NCBI GenBank assembly: GCA_902489135.1
Contig: CABTYW010000005.1
Location: forward strand, 1 to 50,262
Direction of reading: 5' to 3'
Source: an uncultured Synergistaceae bacterium
GTDB lineage: Bacteria > Synergistota > Synergistia > Synergistales > Dethiosulfovibrionaceae
DNA: 50,262 nt
Shown here: one piece after another, positions 1 through 7,694 of the stretch
How the letters are laid out: every line of letters begins with the position of its first letter
Numbering within the stretch: the first letter of the stretch is position 1
Position numbers and translations under genes: made by a program
Notes under the pieces: model-generated
Databases searched by the model: none
What the model was told of the DNA's origin: nothing
The model's input: the letters and a program-made list of their open reading frames with translations, nothing else

Positions 1-17
1 AAGTGAGCAAGAGCAAA

Positions 18-65
18 AGAGCATCTGAGACCGGCGCAATGCCAATATCTCAGGTGCTCTTTTTT
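18..65 (+). terminator. Rho-independent terminator
   Basis: A 13-bp stem (18-30 with 48-60, one G-T wobble) is followed directly by a T run (60-65). It probably ends a plus-strand gene lying before the window. On the minus strand it is followed by only four T, so it could weakly back up termination of the downstream-facing rluD-like gene. Confidence 0.75.
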
Positions 66-204
66 ATGTCAAAAAAATCGACTTCAAAAATACTCACTTT
101 TCGTGAAAATAGCCACTGTCCTGCGGATTTTTTCATCTTCATCAAAAGGGAAACGTCTCCTTTAGCGCCTACATCGCCGGCAAAAGCCCGGGGCCTTCGG
201 CGCC

Positions 205-1170
205 TTAGCCGCCGCCGGCGGGCACGCCCGGAGGCAGCGAAAGGGGCACGCGCAGGGCCGCCGTCAGCTCCCGCGGCAGCGGCACGCGAAAGTCCATGGG
301 CATCCCCGTCACGGGATGGACAAAGCCCAGATGCCACGAATGGAGAAAGACGCGGTCTTTCAGGATGTGCTGCGCCGGGTCTTTGGGGCCGTACAGCAAG
401 TCGCCGTCAAGGGGGCAGCCCAGGGCGCGCAGATGAACGCGAATTTGGTGAGTGCGACCGGTATGAAGTCGCAAGCGAAGCAAATTGTAGCGCGCACGGG
501 TCCACAGGACGGCATAGTCCGTCACGGAGTCGCGACCGTCGGGTGAAACGCACATTTTCAGACGGTTACGGGGATCGCGGCCTATGGGGGCGTCCACCCG
601 GCCCTCGCGGGACGGAAGTTTCCCCACCGCCAGCCCGAGGTATTCTTTCAGCACGCGACGCTCCTGAAAGGCACACGTCAGGCGGCGGAAAGCCACATCG
701 CTGCGGGCCACCACCATGAGGCCGGAAGTGCCCGCGTCGAGGCGATGGACGATGCCCGGGCGCACGGCATCTCCGATGAGTCCGATTTCGGGATAGCGGT
801 ACATCAGACCGTTGACCAGCGTGCCGTCGGGCCGTCCGGCTCCGGGATGCACCACCACCCCCGCAGGCTTGTTCAGCACGATGACGTGGTCGTCCACGTA
901 GACCGCGTCAAAGGGAACGTTTTGCGGCACGATGACCGAAGGCGCGGGCGCGGGCACTGTCACGAGAAAGCGCATGGCGGGCTGAATTTTGAGAGCGGCC
1001 TTGACTTTCACGACGTCGGACGACGTCACGGCGCCCTTGGCGAGAAGCTGCTGCGCCCGGCTGCGCGACACCGACAGCTCGCCGGCCAGAAACAGGTCAA
1101 GTCGCGTGCCGCCTTCGCTCTCGGCAACGGTGAGTTCGTAAGTTTCAGCCTCGCGGTTTTCCAAGACCAT
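205..1170 (-). CDS. rluD: RluD/RluA-family 23S rRNA pseudouridine synthase
   Basis: This enzyme isomerises uridines to pseudouridine in large-subunit rRNA and acts in the cytoplasm during ribosome assembly. The sequence shows an N-terminal S4 RNA-binding domain (about residues 17-75 of 321) followed by the RluA catalytic domain. The hallmark HRLDAGTSGL motif places the catalytic Asp near residue 145, and RTHQIRVHL lies further on. The frame stays open upstream to a TTG at 1197, but the ATG at 1170 fits the family start better; no strong ribosome-binding site decides it. Length is normal for RluD. The exact target uridines cannot be told from sequence, so RluD is preferred over other RluA-family members only by overall organisation. 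It lies downstream of ileS on the same strand, separated by a hairpin. Confidence 0.88.
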   Translation of the reverse strand: MVLENREAETYELTVAESEGGTRLDLFLAGELSVSRSRAQQLLAKGAVTSSDVVKVKAALKIQPAMRFLVTVPAPAPSVIVPQNVPFDAVYVDDHVIVLNKPAGVVVHPGAGRPDGTLVNGLMYRYPEIGLIGDAVRPGIVHRLDAGTSGLMVVARSDVAFRRLTCAFQERRVLKEYLGLAVGKLPSREGRVDAPIGRDPRNRLKMCVSPDGRDSVTDYAVLWTRARYNLLRLRLHTGRTHQIRVHLRALGCPLDGDLLYGPKDPAQHILKDRVFLHSWHLGFVHPVTGMPMDFRVPLPRELTAALRVPLSLPPGVPAGGG

Positions 1171-1248
1171 CACCACACTTTGTGAGTTCGACGGCAAAAA
1201 CGCGCGCCGTCATGCGGAAAAAATTCGCCCAAAAGGCTCTATCAAGAA

Positions 1249-1277
1249 GAAGGGAGCGACGAAATTCCGCTCCCTTC
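1249..1277 (-). terminator. Terminator downstream of ileS
   Basis: A perfect 10-bp stem (1249-1258 with 1268-1277) lies just beyond the ileS stop. On the minus strand it is followed by a pyrimidine-rich tail (TTCTTCTTG), which is weaker than a pure T run. Confidence 0.6.
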
Positions 1278-1351
1278 CTTCAATCTGCTCGCGACAGCTG
1301 CACGGCCGGAGCTTGCGGGACAATTCGAGGCCGGTGGCACGGTGGCGCCCG

Positions 1352-4117
1352 TTACTTTCCGTCGATGACGGCGCCGCAGCGTTTGCACAGGCCGTCGGGA
1401 CGGGTGGTCTCCTCGTACTTCCAGCACCTGGGGCATTTGGTCCCCCGCGCCGGGAACACATCCACTTTGATGCCGGCGTCGTCGGTCACAACCTCGTCGG
1501 TGAACTCAAATCCCGAGGTGATGCACAGCACATTCCAGAGCTCTTCGGGCAGCGCCGTTCTGTAGAACTCCGGCGCGGCCACCACCACGCGGGCCTCAAG
1601 GGACTGGCCGATTTTGCCGGCGGCGCGCTCGTTCTCGAGAGCCTTGCTGACCTGGGCGCGCAATGGTTTGAGTTTCTCCCATTTCCCGAGGAGTTGTTCG
1701 TCCTTTTCGACGGGATCGGACTGCGGCCAGCCGGCAAGAAAGACGCTTTCTGAGAAGGAAGGATCGATGCCGCGAAGCTGCTGCCAGATTTCCTCGGCGG
1801 TAAAGCTGAGCACCGGCGCCAGAAGGCGCGTCATGGCGGTGATGATTTTCCACATGACCGTCTGACAGGCGCGGCGGTTCAGGCTGTTTTCGCCGTCGGC
1901 GTAGAGGCGGTCTTTGGCGGCGTCAAGATAGAATGAACTGAGGTCGTTGGTGCAGAACTGATAGACCGCCGTCACGGGCATATGGAAATCGTAGGTCTCA
2001 AAGCCCTCGGTGACGCGGTCAATGACGCGGTTCAGCGAGGCCAGCGCCCAGCGGTCGAATTCGCCCATCTTCTCCCGAGGAACCTGATGCTTCGCAGGGT
2101 CAAATCCCTTCAGATTGCCCAAAATGAACCGGGCGGTATTGCGGATGCGGCGGTATTGTTCGGAAAGGCTCCTGATGATGCCGTCGGAGATGTGCACGTC
2201 GGCACGGTAATCCGCGGAAGCCACCCACAGTCGCAAAATGTCGGCGCCGTCGCGGTTGGTCACCTTCTCGGGAGCCACGCCGTTTTTGAGGGACTTGGAC
2301 ATTTTGCGTCCCTGTTCGTCAACGATAAATCCGTGAGTCAGCACGGCCCTGTAGGGCGCCTGTCCTTTGACGGCCACTGCGGTGAGCAATGACGTCTGGA
2401 ACCAGCCGCGATGCTGGTCGGCACCTTCGAGATAGAGATCGGAGGGCCAGCTCAGATAGGGCCGTGTGGGCACGTCCAGTACGGAGAAATGGCTGGCGCC
2501 GGAATCGAACCACACGTCAAGGATGTCGTCGCCTTTTTTCAGGCGATGTCCGCCGCAGTGAGGGCAGACGTTGAGGTCGCCCAAAAGCTCCTCGGCGCTG
2601 TGCGCCCACCAGGCATCGGAACCTTCTTCGGCCACTTTGCGCGCCACGCGGCGAATTCTCCCGGCGTCAAGGACGGTTTCGCCGCAGTCCTCGCACTCAA
2701 AGGCGGGAATGGGAACGCCCCATACGCGCTGTCGGCTGATGCACCAGTCGGAACGCTCGGAAACCATGTTGTAGATGCGGTCGTGTCCCCAGGACGGAAT
2801 CCACTTCACCTCGTTGTCAATGACTTCAAGGGCGCGCTTTTTGAAGGCCGACACGTCGATAAACCACTGGGGCGTCGAGCGGAAGATGACGGGCTTGTGG
2901 CAGCGCCAGCAGTGGGGATAGCTGTGGGTAATCTTTTTCACCGCCAGCAGGCGACCGCTTTCGTTCAATATTTCAAGGGTTTTCTTTCCGCCCTCGTCCA
3001 GCGACAGGCCCGCCACGACGGGCGTGTCGGGCTTGTAATGGCCGGTGGCGTCCACGGGATTGTAGGCCTCGATATGGTAGCGCTGCCCCGTCTCGAAGTC
3101 GTCGACGCCGTAGGCCGGCGCCGTGTGGACGCAGCCCGTTCCGGCGTCGAGAGTGACGTAGGCCGCCAGCACAAGGGGCGTTTTGCAGGGATAAAGGGGG
3201 TGTTCGGCGCTGAGCAGCTCCAGCTCCTTTCCCTTCACCGTGAGCAGGCGCTTGGCGAAGTCCAGCGACGCGTCGCGGGACACGGCCTCGGCCATGCCGT
3301 CGGCAATGAGATAGACCTTGTCGCCCACCTCGAAAAAGCTGTAATCCATGCCGGCGTTGAGCGCCACGGCGCGGCTGGCGGGAAGCGTCCAGGGCGTCGT
3401 CGTCCAGACCACCACGTTGACGTCGCGCCCCTTCAGCTGAGAGAAGCGCTCCACAACGTCGGCGCCCATCTGATAGGCCACGTAAACCGACGGCGAAGTG
3501 ACGTCCTGATATTCGATTTCGGCGGCCGCCTCGGCCGTCTGGCAGTCGAGGCACCAATAGACGGGCTTGGTGCCGCGATAGACCAGTCCTTTTTCTACGA
3601 TGGCGGCCAACGTCTCAAGCTCGCGGGCCTCGAAGACGGGGTCCAGCGTCAAATAAGGCTCGCTCCACAGAGAAAAGCAGCCCAGGCGCTTCATGCCCTC
3701 GCGCTGGAGGTCGACGTATTTCAGCGCGTAGTCGTGACAGCGCGACCGCAGTTCAAGGGCGGGGACGGCATCCTTGTTGAGATGCTGGTCCTTGAGGACT
3801 TTCAGCTCAATGGGAAGTCCGTGGGTGTCCCAACCGGGCACGTATGGCACATAGTAGCCGCGCATGGACTTGTACTTGACCACGAAGTCCTTCAGAGATT
3901 TGTTCAGGGCGTGTCCGATGTGGATGGCCCCGTTGGCGTAGGGCGGTCCGTCGTGAAAAATGAAAGAATGGTGGTCTTTGGCGCTTTCGAGCATTTTTTC
4001 GTAAATTCTGTTCTCTTCCCAGAATTTAATGGTTTCGGGCTCCCGTTTGGCCAGCCCCGCCCGCATGGGAAAGGCGGTTTCAGGCAGCTGGAGCGTCGAT
4101 TTGTAATCAACGGACAT
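1352..4117 (-). CDS. ileS: Isoleucyl-tRNA synthetase
   Basis: Charges tRNA-Ile with isoleucine, with editing of misactivated valine, in the cytoplasm. The 921-residue protein is full length for a bacterial class I IleRS. The HIGH signature (HIGH, residues 66-69, in PPYANGAIHIGH) lies near the N-terminus, the KMSKS loop (GRKMSKSLKN) is near residue 600, and the C-terminus carries a zinc-binding Cys cluster (CPRCWKY...CKRCGAVI). No frame break is visible. It is transcribed alone from a strong promoter at 4377-4405 with an unusually long leader of about 255 nt containing a terminator-like hairpin, which suggests attenuation control. The downstream rluD-like gene is on the same strand but behind a hairpin. 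Confidence 0.98.
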   Translation of the reverse strand: MSVDYKSTLQLPETAFPMRAGLAKREPETIKFWEENRIYEKMLESAKDHHSFIFHDGPPYANGAIHIGHALNKSLKDFVVKYKSMRGYYVPYVPGWDTHGLPIELKVLKDQHLNKDAVPALELRSRCHDYALKYVDLQREGMKRLGCFSLWSEPYLTLDPVFEARELETLAAIVEKGLVYRGTKPVYWCLDCQTAEAAAEIEYQDVTSPSVYVAYQMGADVVERFSQLKGRDVNVVVWTTTPWTLPASRAVALNAGMDYSFFEVGDKVYLIADGMAEAVSRDASLDFAKRLLTVKGKELELLSAEHPLYPCKTPLVLAAYVTLDAGTGCVHTAPAYGVDDFETGQRYHIEAYNPVDATGHYKPDTPVVAGLSLDEGGKKTLEILNESGRLLAVKKITHSYPHCWRCHKPVIFRSTPQWFIDVSAFKKRALEVIDNEVKWIPSWGHDRIYNMVSERSDWCISRQRVWGVPIPAFECEDCGETVLDAGRIRRVARKVAEEGSDAWWAHSAEELLGDLNVCPHCGGHRLKKGDDILDVWFDSGASHFSVLDVPTRPYLSWPSDLYLEGADQHRGWFQTSLLTAVAVKGQAPYRAVLTHGFIVDEQGRKMSKSLKNGVAPEKVTNRDGADILRLWVASADYRADVHISDGIIRSLSEQYRRIRNTARFILGNLKGFDPAKHQVPREKMGEFDRWALASLNRVIDRVTEGFETYDFHMPVTAVYQFCTNDLSSFYLDAAKDRLYADGENSLNRRACQTVMWKIITAMTRLLAPVLSFTAEEIWQQLRGIDPSFSESVFLAGWPQSDPVEKDEQLLGKWEKLKPLRAQVSKALENERAAGKIGQSLEARVVVAAPEFYRTALPEELWNVLCITSGFEFTDEVVTDDAGIKVDVFPARGTKCPRCWKYEETTRPDGLCKRCGAVIDGK

Positions 4118-4193
4118 TCCGCGTCACCTCACGTCAAAATTTTTATCGCCCGTCAGGGCAAATTCTCCCGCGTCACAAAGGGTTGAACAAAGA

Positions 4194-4230
4194 ACAGGGA
4201 GGAAAGAGCATCGCGCTCTGTCCTCCCTGT
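4194..4230 (-). promoter_or_regulatory. Terminator-like hairpin in ileS leader (candidate attenuator)
   Basis: A perfect 10-bp outer stem (4194-4203 with 4221-4230) encloses an inner AGAGC/GCTCT stem. On the minus strand it is followed by the T-rich tail TTCTTTGTT. It sits between the ileS promoter and start codon, about 80 nt before the ATG, so it can only act on ileS itself. The inferred role is premature termination regulated by an upstream leader structure. Confidence 0.55.
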
Positions 4231-4376
4231 ATTTATGCACGGCCATCAAAGCGTCGTCAGGGGAAGAGACCACGATGCACGGACTGCCGCTATAATAATG
4301 GGGCTTTCGACGCGGTTCCGCACTGGATGCATCTTCTCCGTCTCCTCCTCTGAATGGGCACTGCTGAAACACAAAA

Positions 4377-4405
4377 ATTGTAACAGTCTCGAAAGGGTTC
4401 GTCAA
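4377..4405 (-). promoter_or_regulatory. Sigma-70 promoter of ileS
   Basis: TTGACG (4405-4400) and TACAAT (4382-4377) are separated by exactly 17 nt on the minus strand. The predicted start near 4370 leaves a leader of about 255 nt before the ileS ATG. Confidence 0.75.
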
Positions 4406-4445
4406 CTTTCTTTTAAGGAACCGCAAAAAAACAGAAATTTTTCAA

Positions 4446-4496
4446 GCACGTCTTTCGCGCGGCGCCGTTTTTGACGGTGCCGCGCAAAAGACGCGC
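4446..4496 (-). terminator. Terminator of the oxidoreductase operon
   Basis: An 18-bp stem (4446-4463 with 4479-4496, two wobbles) lies two bases past the DUF1667 stop codon. On the minus strand it is followed by a T-rich stretch that includes a run of seven T slightly further on. Confidence 0.7.
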
Positions 4497-4498
4497 GT

Positions 4499-4885
4499 TC
4501 AGTCCTCTTGAGCGGGCACGCTGCGCGTGACCACAATGCGGCATGGCACGCCGGCGGGATCGACGGCGGCAATCTGGCCGATGTGCACAGGGGCGCGCAG
4601 GACGACGCTCCTCAGCGCCTCGCGGACTTTCATGACGTCCTTCAGCGGAATGGCGTCCGCCGTCTTCACGCTGACGACGGGAAGGGTTCCGCCCTCGAGG
4701 AGCAGGTTGGTGGAAATGGTGCGCCGCGGGTCTTCGATTTCCTGCTTCGCCCAGGTGGTGCCGCGGGCACAGAGATTGCCCGTCACGGAAACCAGCCGCG
4801 GCCCGTCGGTGCCGGTTTCGCATTGGGCCCGCAAAAGGCAGCCGTTGGGGCACACCACGCAGGTGTATTCCTGAATTGTCTTCAA
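4499..4885 (-). CDS. DUF1667 family protein, last gene of flavoprotein operon
   Basis: A small 128-residue protein of the DUF1667 family, which in clostridia and relatives is found beside glycerol-3-phosphate dehydrogenase-like flavoproteins. Its biochemical role is not established. It begins with a CxxCPNGC motif (residues 9-14) and has a further CAR cysteine around residue 38, so metal or Fe-S binding is plausible. The start chosen is a TTG at 4885 that overlaps the TGA of the preceding gene (TTGA). It is preceded by GGAGG at 10 nt. An in-frame start further upstream would lie inside the neighbouring gene. The arrangement implies translational coupling with the oxidoreductase upstream and action in the same complex. 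Confidence 0.8.
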   Translation of the reverse strand: MKTIQEYTCVVCPNGCLLRAQCETGTDGPRLVSVTGNLCARGTTWAKQEIEDPRRTISTNLLLEGGTLPVVSVKTADAIPLKDVMKVREALRSVVLRAPVHIGQIAAVDPAGVPCRIVVTRSVPAQED

Positions 4886-6123
4886 CGCACCGACACCTCC
4901 AGAACTTTGCACTGCGGCAGAGATGACCCTTTGACGGTCAGATGCTCCATAACCGCAGGATGCAGGCGGATTTTCTTCCGGCACAGCACCTCGGCGCCGT
5001 CGGCGGTGACCACCAGGCTTTTGCCGCGCGAGGGCTCTCTCACGCGGAAGGCCACGGTCACGTCACGGCCAGCCGCCGCGCGGGAGGGTACGATGGAATG
5101 CAGGCCCGAACCGGCCCTCACTTCCACGCTTTCGCAAGGTCCCGTTTTGCCCGACGCCCAGAGCGCCGCGTTTCTGCCCGCCTGCGCCGCCTCGAGGGAC
5201 ACCCAATCCACGAGATCGTGGACGTGCAGCGCGTTGCCGCAGGAAAACACGCCGGGCACGCCGGTCATGAAACGGTCGTCAACGACGGCGCCGCCGGTGG
5301 CCTCGTCGATTTCAATGCCCGCCATGCGCGTCAATTCGTTTTCGGGGATCAGCCCCACGGAAAGCAGCAGAGTGTCGCAGAGAAAACGCCGTTCCGTCCC
5401 GGCAATGGGACGGCGCTCTTCGTCAACGCGGGAGACCACCACGGCTTCGAGGCGGTCCTTTCCGACGATCTCCGTGACGGTGGTGCTGAGGTAAAGGGGA
5501 ATGTCGTAGTCCCTCAGGCACTGTTGAATGTTTCTGGGCAGGCCGCCGGAATAGGGCAGAAGCTCAAACACTCCCAGCACCTTTGCCCCTTCCAGGGTCA
5601 TGCGGCGCGCCATAATCAGGCCGATGTCGCCCGAACCGAGGATGCAGACTCGTTTCCCCGGCATGAGGTTTTCCATATTGACGAAGTTCTGGGCGGCGCC
5701 GGCGGTGTAAACTCCCGCAGGGCGCGTTCCGGGAATGGAGAGGGCGCCGCGGGGACGCTCGCGGCAGCCCATGGCCAGCACCACGGCGTCGGCCCTGAGG
5801 CGAAACAGCCGGCCGCGGCGGCTCACCAGAAGCTCGCGTCTGTCGTTCAGTTCGAGCACCATGGATTGGGTGCTGCTGCGGATTTTCAGTTCGTTGAGAC
5901 GATCAATGTCGCGCTGGGCATATTCGGGACCGGTGAGCGCCTCGCCGAAGCGGTGCAGGCCAAAGCCGTCATGAATGCACTGATTGAGGATGCCGCCCAA
6001 AAGACGGTCGCGCTCGAGAAGCAGCACGTCGGTACAGCCCGCCTCTCTCGCGGCAACGGCGGCGGCCAGTCCGGCGGGGCCGCCGCCGATGACGGCCACG
6101 CCGCATTTTCTCTCCTGAATCAA
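4882..6123 (-). CDS. FAD/NAD(P)-dependent oxidoreductase, GlpB/HcnB-like
   Basis: A 413-residue pyridine-nucleotide-disulfide-type flavoprotein. The N-terminal Rossmann motif GGGPAGLAAAVAAREAG binds FAD. A second nucleotide-binding motif (CILGSGDIGLIMARRM, near residue 165) and the late FAD motif (GVFSCGNALHVHDLVD, near residue 300) complete the fold. Its start overlaps the stop of the upstream GlpA/LhgO-like gene by ATGA. In related operons this protein partners the dehydrogenase and DUF1667 protein, probably passing electrons from substrate to an NAD(P)-linked or quinone acceptor. The substrate is uncertain; glycerol 3-phosphate or a hydroxyacid is most likely from context. It could equally be annotated as a sarcosine-oxidase-alpha-like subunit. 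Confidence 0.85.
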   Translation of the reverse strand: MIQERKCGVAVIGGGPAGLAAAVAAREAGCTDVLLLERDRLLGGILNQCIHDGFGLHRFGEALTGPEYAQRDIDRLNELKIRSSTQSMVLELNDRRELLVSRRGRLFRLRADAVVLAMGCRERPRGALSIPGTRPAGVYTAGAAQNFVNMENLMPGKRVCILGSGDIGLIMARRMTLEGAKVLGVFELLPYSGGLPRNIQQCLRDYDIPLYLSTTVTEIVGKDRLEAVVVSRVDEERRPIAGTERRFLCDTLLLSVGLIPENELTRMAGIEIDEATGGAVVDDRFMTGVPGVFSCGNALHVHDLVDWVSLEAAQAGRNAALWASGKTGPCESVEVRAGSGLHSIVPSRAAAGRDVTVAFRVREPSRGKSLVVTADGAEVLCRKKIRLHPAVMEHLTVKGSSLPQCKVLEVSVR

Positions 6124-7601
6124 CGACGCTCACCGCCTTTCAGCACAACGCCCGTGAACATTTTCGACGAGCCGCCGTGCTGTGTAAAATCTTCCCAGTT
6201 CCACCCCAACTCTTCGCGCAGGAGACGCGCGATGCGCGGAACGCAAAATCCGCCCTGGCAGCGTCCCATGGAGACGCGCGAACGGTATTTCAGGCTGGCG
6301 AACGTTTTGGCTCCCAGCGGGTTGTTGAGCGCATCCAGCACTTCGCGGCGGCTCACCTGCTCGCAGCGGCAGATGATCTCGCCGTAGTCGGGATCCTCGG
6401 CGATGAGCTGGGCGCGCTCTTCGGCGCTTCTCTCGCTGAAAAGCAGCGCACTGCCGGGGCGTTCGGCGCGGAAGTCGGGCTTTTCGTGCAGCGGAAGGTG
6501 TTTTTTCACCATGGCGGCCACCATCTCGGCAATGGCCGGAGAGCCGGTCAGCCCCGGACTTTCGATGCCCATGACGTTGATAAATCCCCTGACGTCGGAA
6601 CGGTCTTCCACCACGAAGTCGGCATTTCCGCCCACTTCAGACGGCGTCTGCTTGGCGCGCAGCCCGGAAAAGCTTCTGATGTAGTCGCTGACGCGGGTGC
6701 CCGACAGCAGCTTGACGCCTTCGGCGCGGAGCTGCGCCAGCGTCGGCGCGCAGTTGCCCGTCCAATACGGGGACTCCTGATACTCGGCGCTGGGGCCGAT
6801 GAGAATGTTGCCGTCCACGGTGGGCGTCAGATGAATTCCCAGCCCCGGATTTCTCGGGTTGGGCGTGGGGTAAATCAGCGTTTTCAAGCGGCCGTCCAAC
6901 CGCCGGTCCAGCACGTAATACTCGCCGCGGCAGGGATAAATGCGGTACTCGTCGATGCCCGCCATACGGCAGACTTTATCGGCGAAGAGTCCGGCGGCGT
7001 TGATGAAAACCTTGCACAGCACTTTCTCGCCGCGGGCGTTTTTCACGGCGAAGCCGCCGCCGTTCAGCCGTTCAAGCCCCGTCACTTCCCAGTTGAGAAG
7101 GATGTCGGCACCGTTGGCTTGGGCGTTTTCCGCCAGCGCGATGGTGAGGCCGTAGGGCGAAATGATGGCGCTGGTGGGCGACCACAGCGCCGCGATGCCC
7201 TGAACGTCGGGCTGGATGCGGCGCATTTCCCCGGGGCCGATGATCTCCAGTCCCGGCACGCCGTTGGCCTGTCCCTGGGCGTAAATTCTTTCCAGCCCCG
7301 GAAGGTCGTCTTCGTTCAAGGCCACCGTCAGCTTGCCGAGTCGCCTGATTTTGACCTTCAGCCGGCGGCACAGGTCGTCCATCAGGGCGTTGCCCCGCAC
7401 CGACAGTTTAGCTCTCAGCGTCCCCGGCTTGTAATTGATGCCCGAATGGAGCACGCCGCTGTTTCGGCAGCTGGTGCCCATGGACACGTCGGCCTCGCGC
7501 TCGACGAGGCACACCGAGGCGTCGTACTTCGAAAGTTCGCGGGCGATGGCGCAGCCCACAACGCCGCCGCCGGCGATAACCGCATCATAGAAATCTCTCA
7601 T
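6120..7601 (-). CDS. GlpA/LhgO-like FAD dehydrogenase with BFD-type Fe-S domain
   Basis: A 493-residue DAO-family flavoprotein resembling anaerobic glycerol-3-phosphate dehydrogenase and L-2-hydroxyglutarate oxidase. The N-terminus carries the FAD-binding GGGVVGCAIARELSKY motif. The body follows the LhgO pattern (CRNSGVLHSGINY, then GIHLTPTVDG). The C-terminal 90 residues are a BFD-like [2Fe-2S] domain, with CRCEQVS near residue 419 and CQGGFC near 453. A GGGGAG ribosome-binding site lies four bases before the ATG at 7601. It heads a three-gene operon with ATGA and TTGA overlaps. Glycerol 3-phosphate oxidation is the usual annotation for this trio, but no glpK or glpF is nearby, so the substrate remains open. 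Confidence 0.82.
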   Translation of the reverse strand: MRDFYDAVIAGGGVVGCAIARELSKYDASVCLVEREADVSMGTSCRNSGVLHSGINYKPGTLRAKLSVRGNALMDDLCRRLKVKIRRLGKLTVALNEDDLPGLERIYAQGQANGVPGLEIIGPGEMRRIQPDVQGIAALWSPTSAIISPYGLTIALAENAQANGADILLNWEVTGLERLNGGGFAVKNARGEKVLCKVFINAAGLFADKVCRMAGIDEYRIYPCRGEYYVLDRRLDGRLKTLIYPTPNPRNPGLGIHLTPTVDGNILIGPSAEYQESPYWTGNCAPTLAQLRAEGVKLLSGTRVSDYIRSFSGLRAKQTPSEVGGNADFVVEDRSDVRGFINVMGIESPGLTGSPAIAEMVAAMVKKHLPLHEKPDFRAERPGSALLFSERSAEERAQLIAEDPDYGEIICRCEQVSRREVLDALNNPLGAKTFASLKYRSRVSMGRCQGGFCVPRIARLLREELGWNWEDFTQHGGSSKMFTGVVLKGGERR

Positions 7602-7694
7602 GGCTCTCCCCTGTTTCTTTTTGCACTTCCATAGTTCCCATTCGCCGCTGAGGTGACCGCGGCGGCTTCCGCTTGATCGAAGAAACAGGCGAAG

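Noticed and set aside
3..719. Long plus-strand frames opposite rluD, ileS, the oxidoreductases, thrC and other minus-strand genes
   Set aside because: They arise from high GC and codon bias on the opposite strand, are Arg/Ala/Pro/His-rich and lack family features or ribosome-binding sites.
4311..4324. T-box-like sequence AGTGCGGAACCGCG in the ileS leader
   Set aside because: It matches 12 of 14 positions of the T-box motif, but it lies only about 50 nt after the predicted start, before there is room for a specifier stem, and the following terminator does not pair with it. Left as an unproven resemblance.
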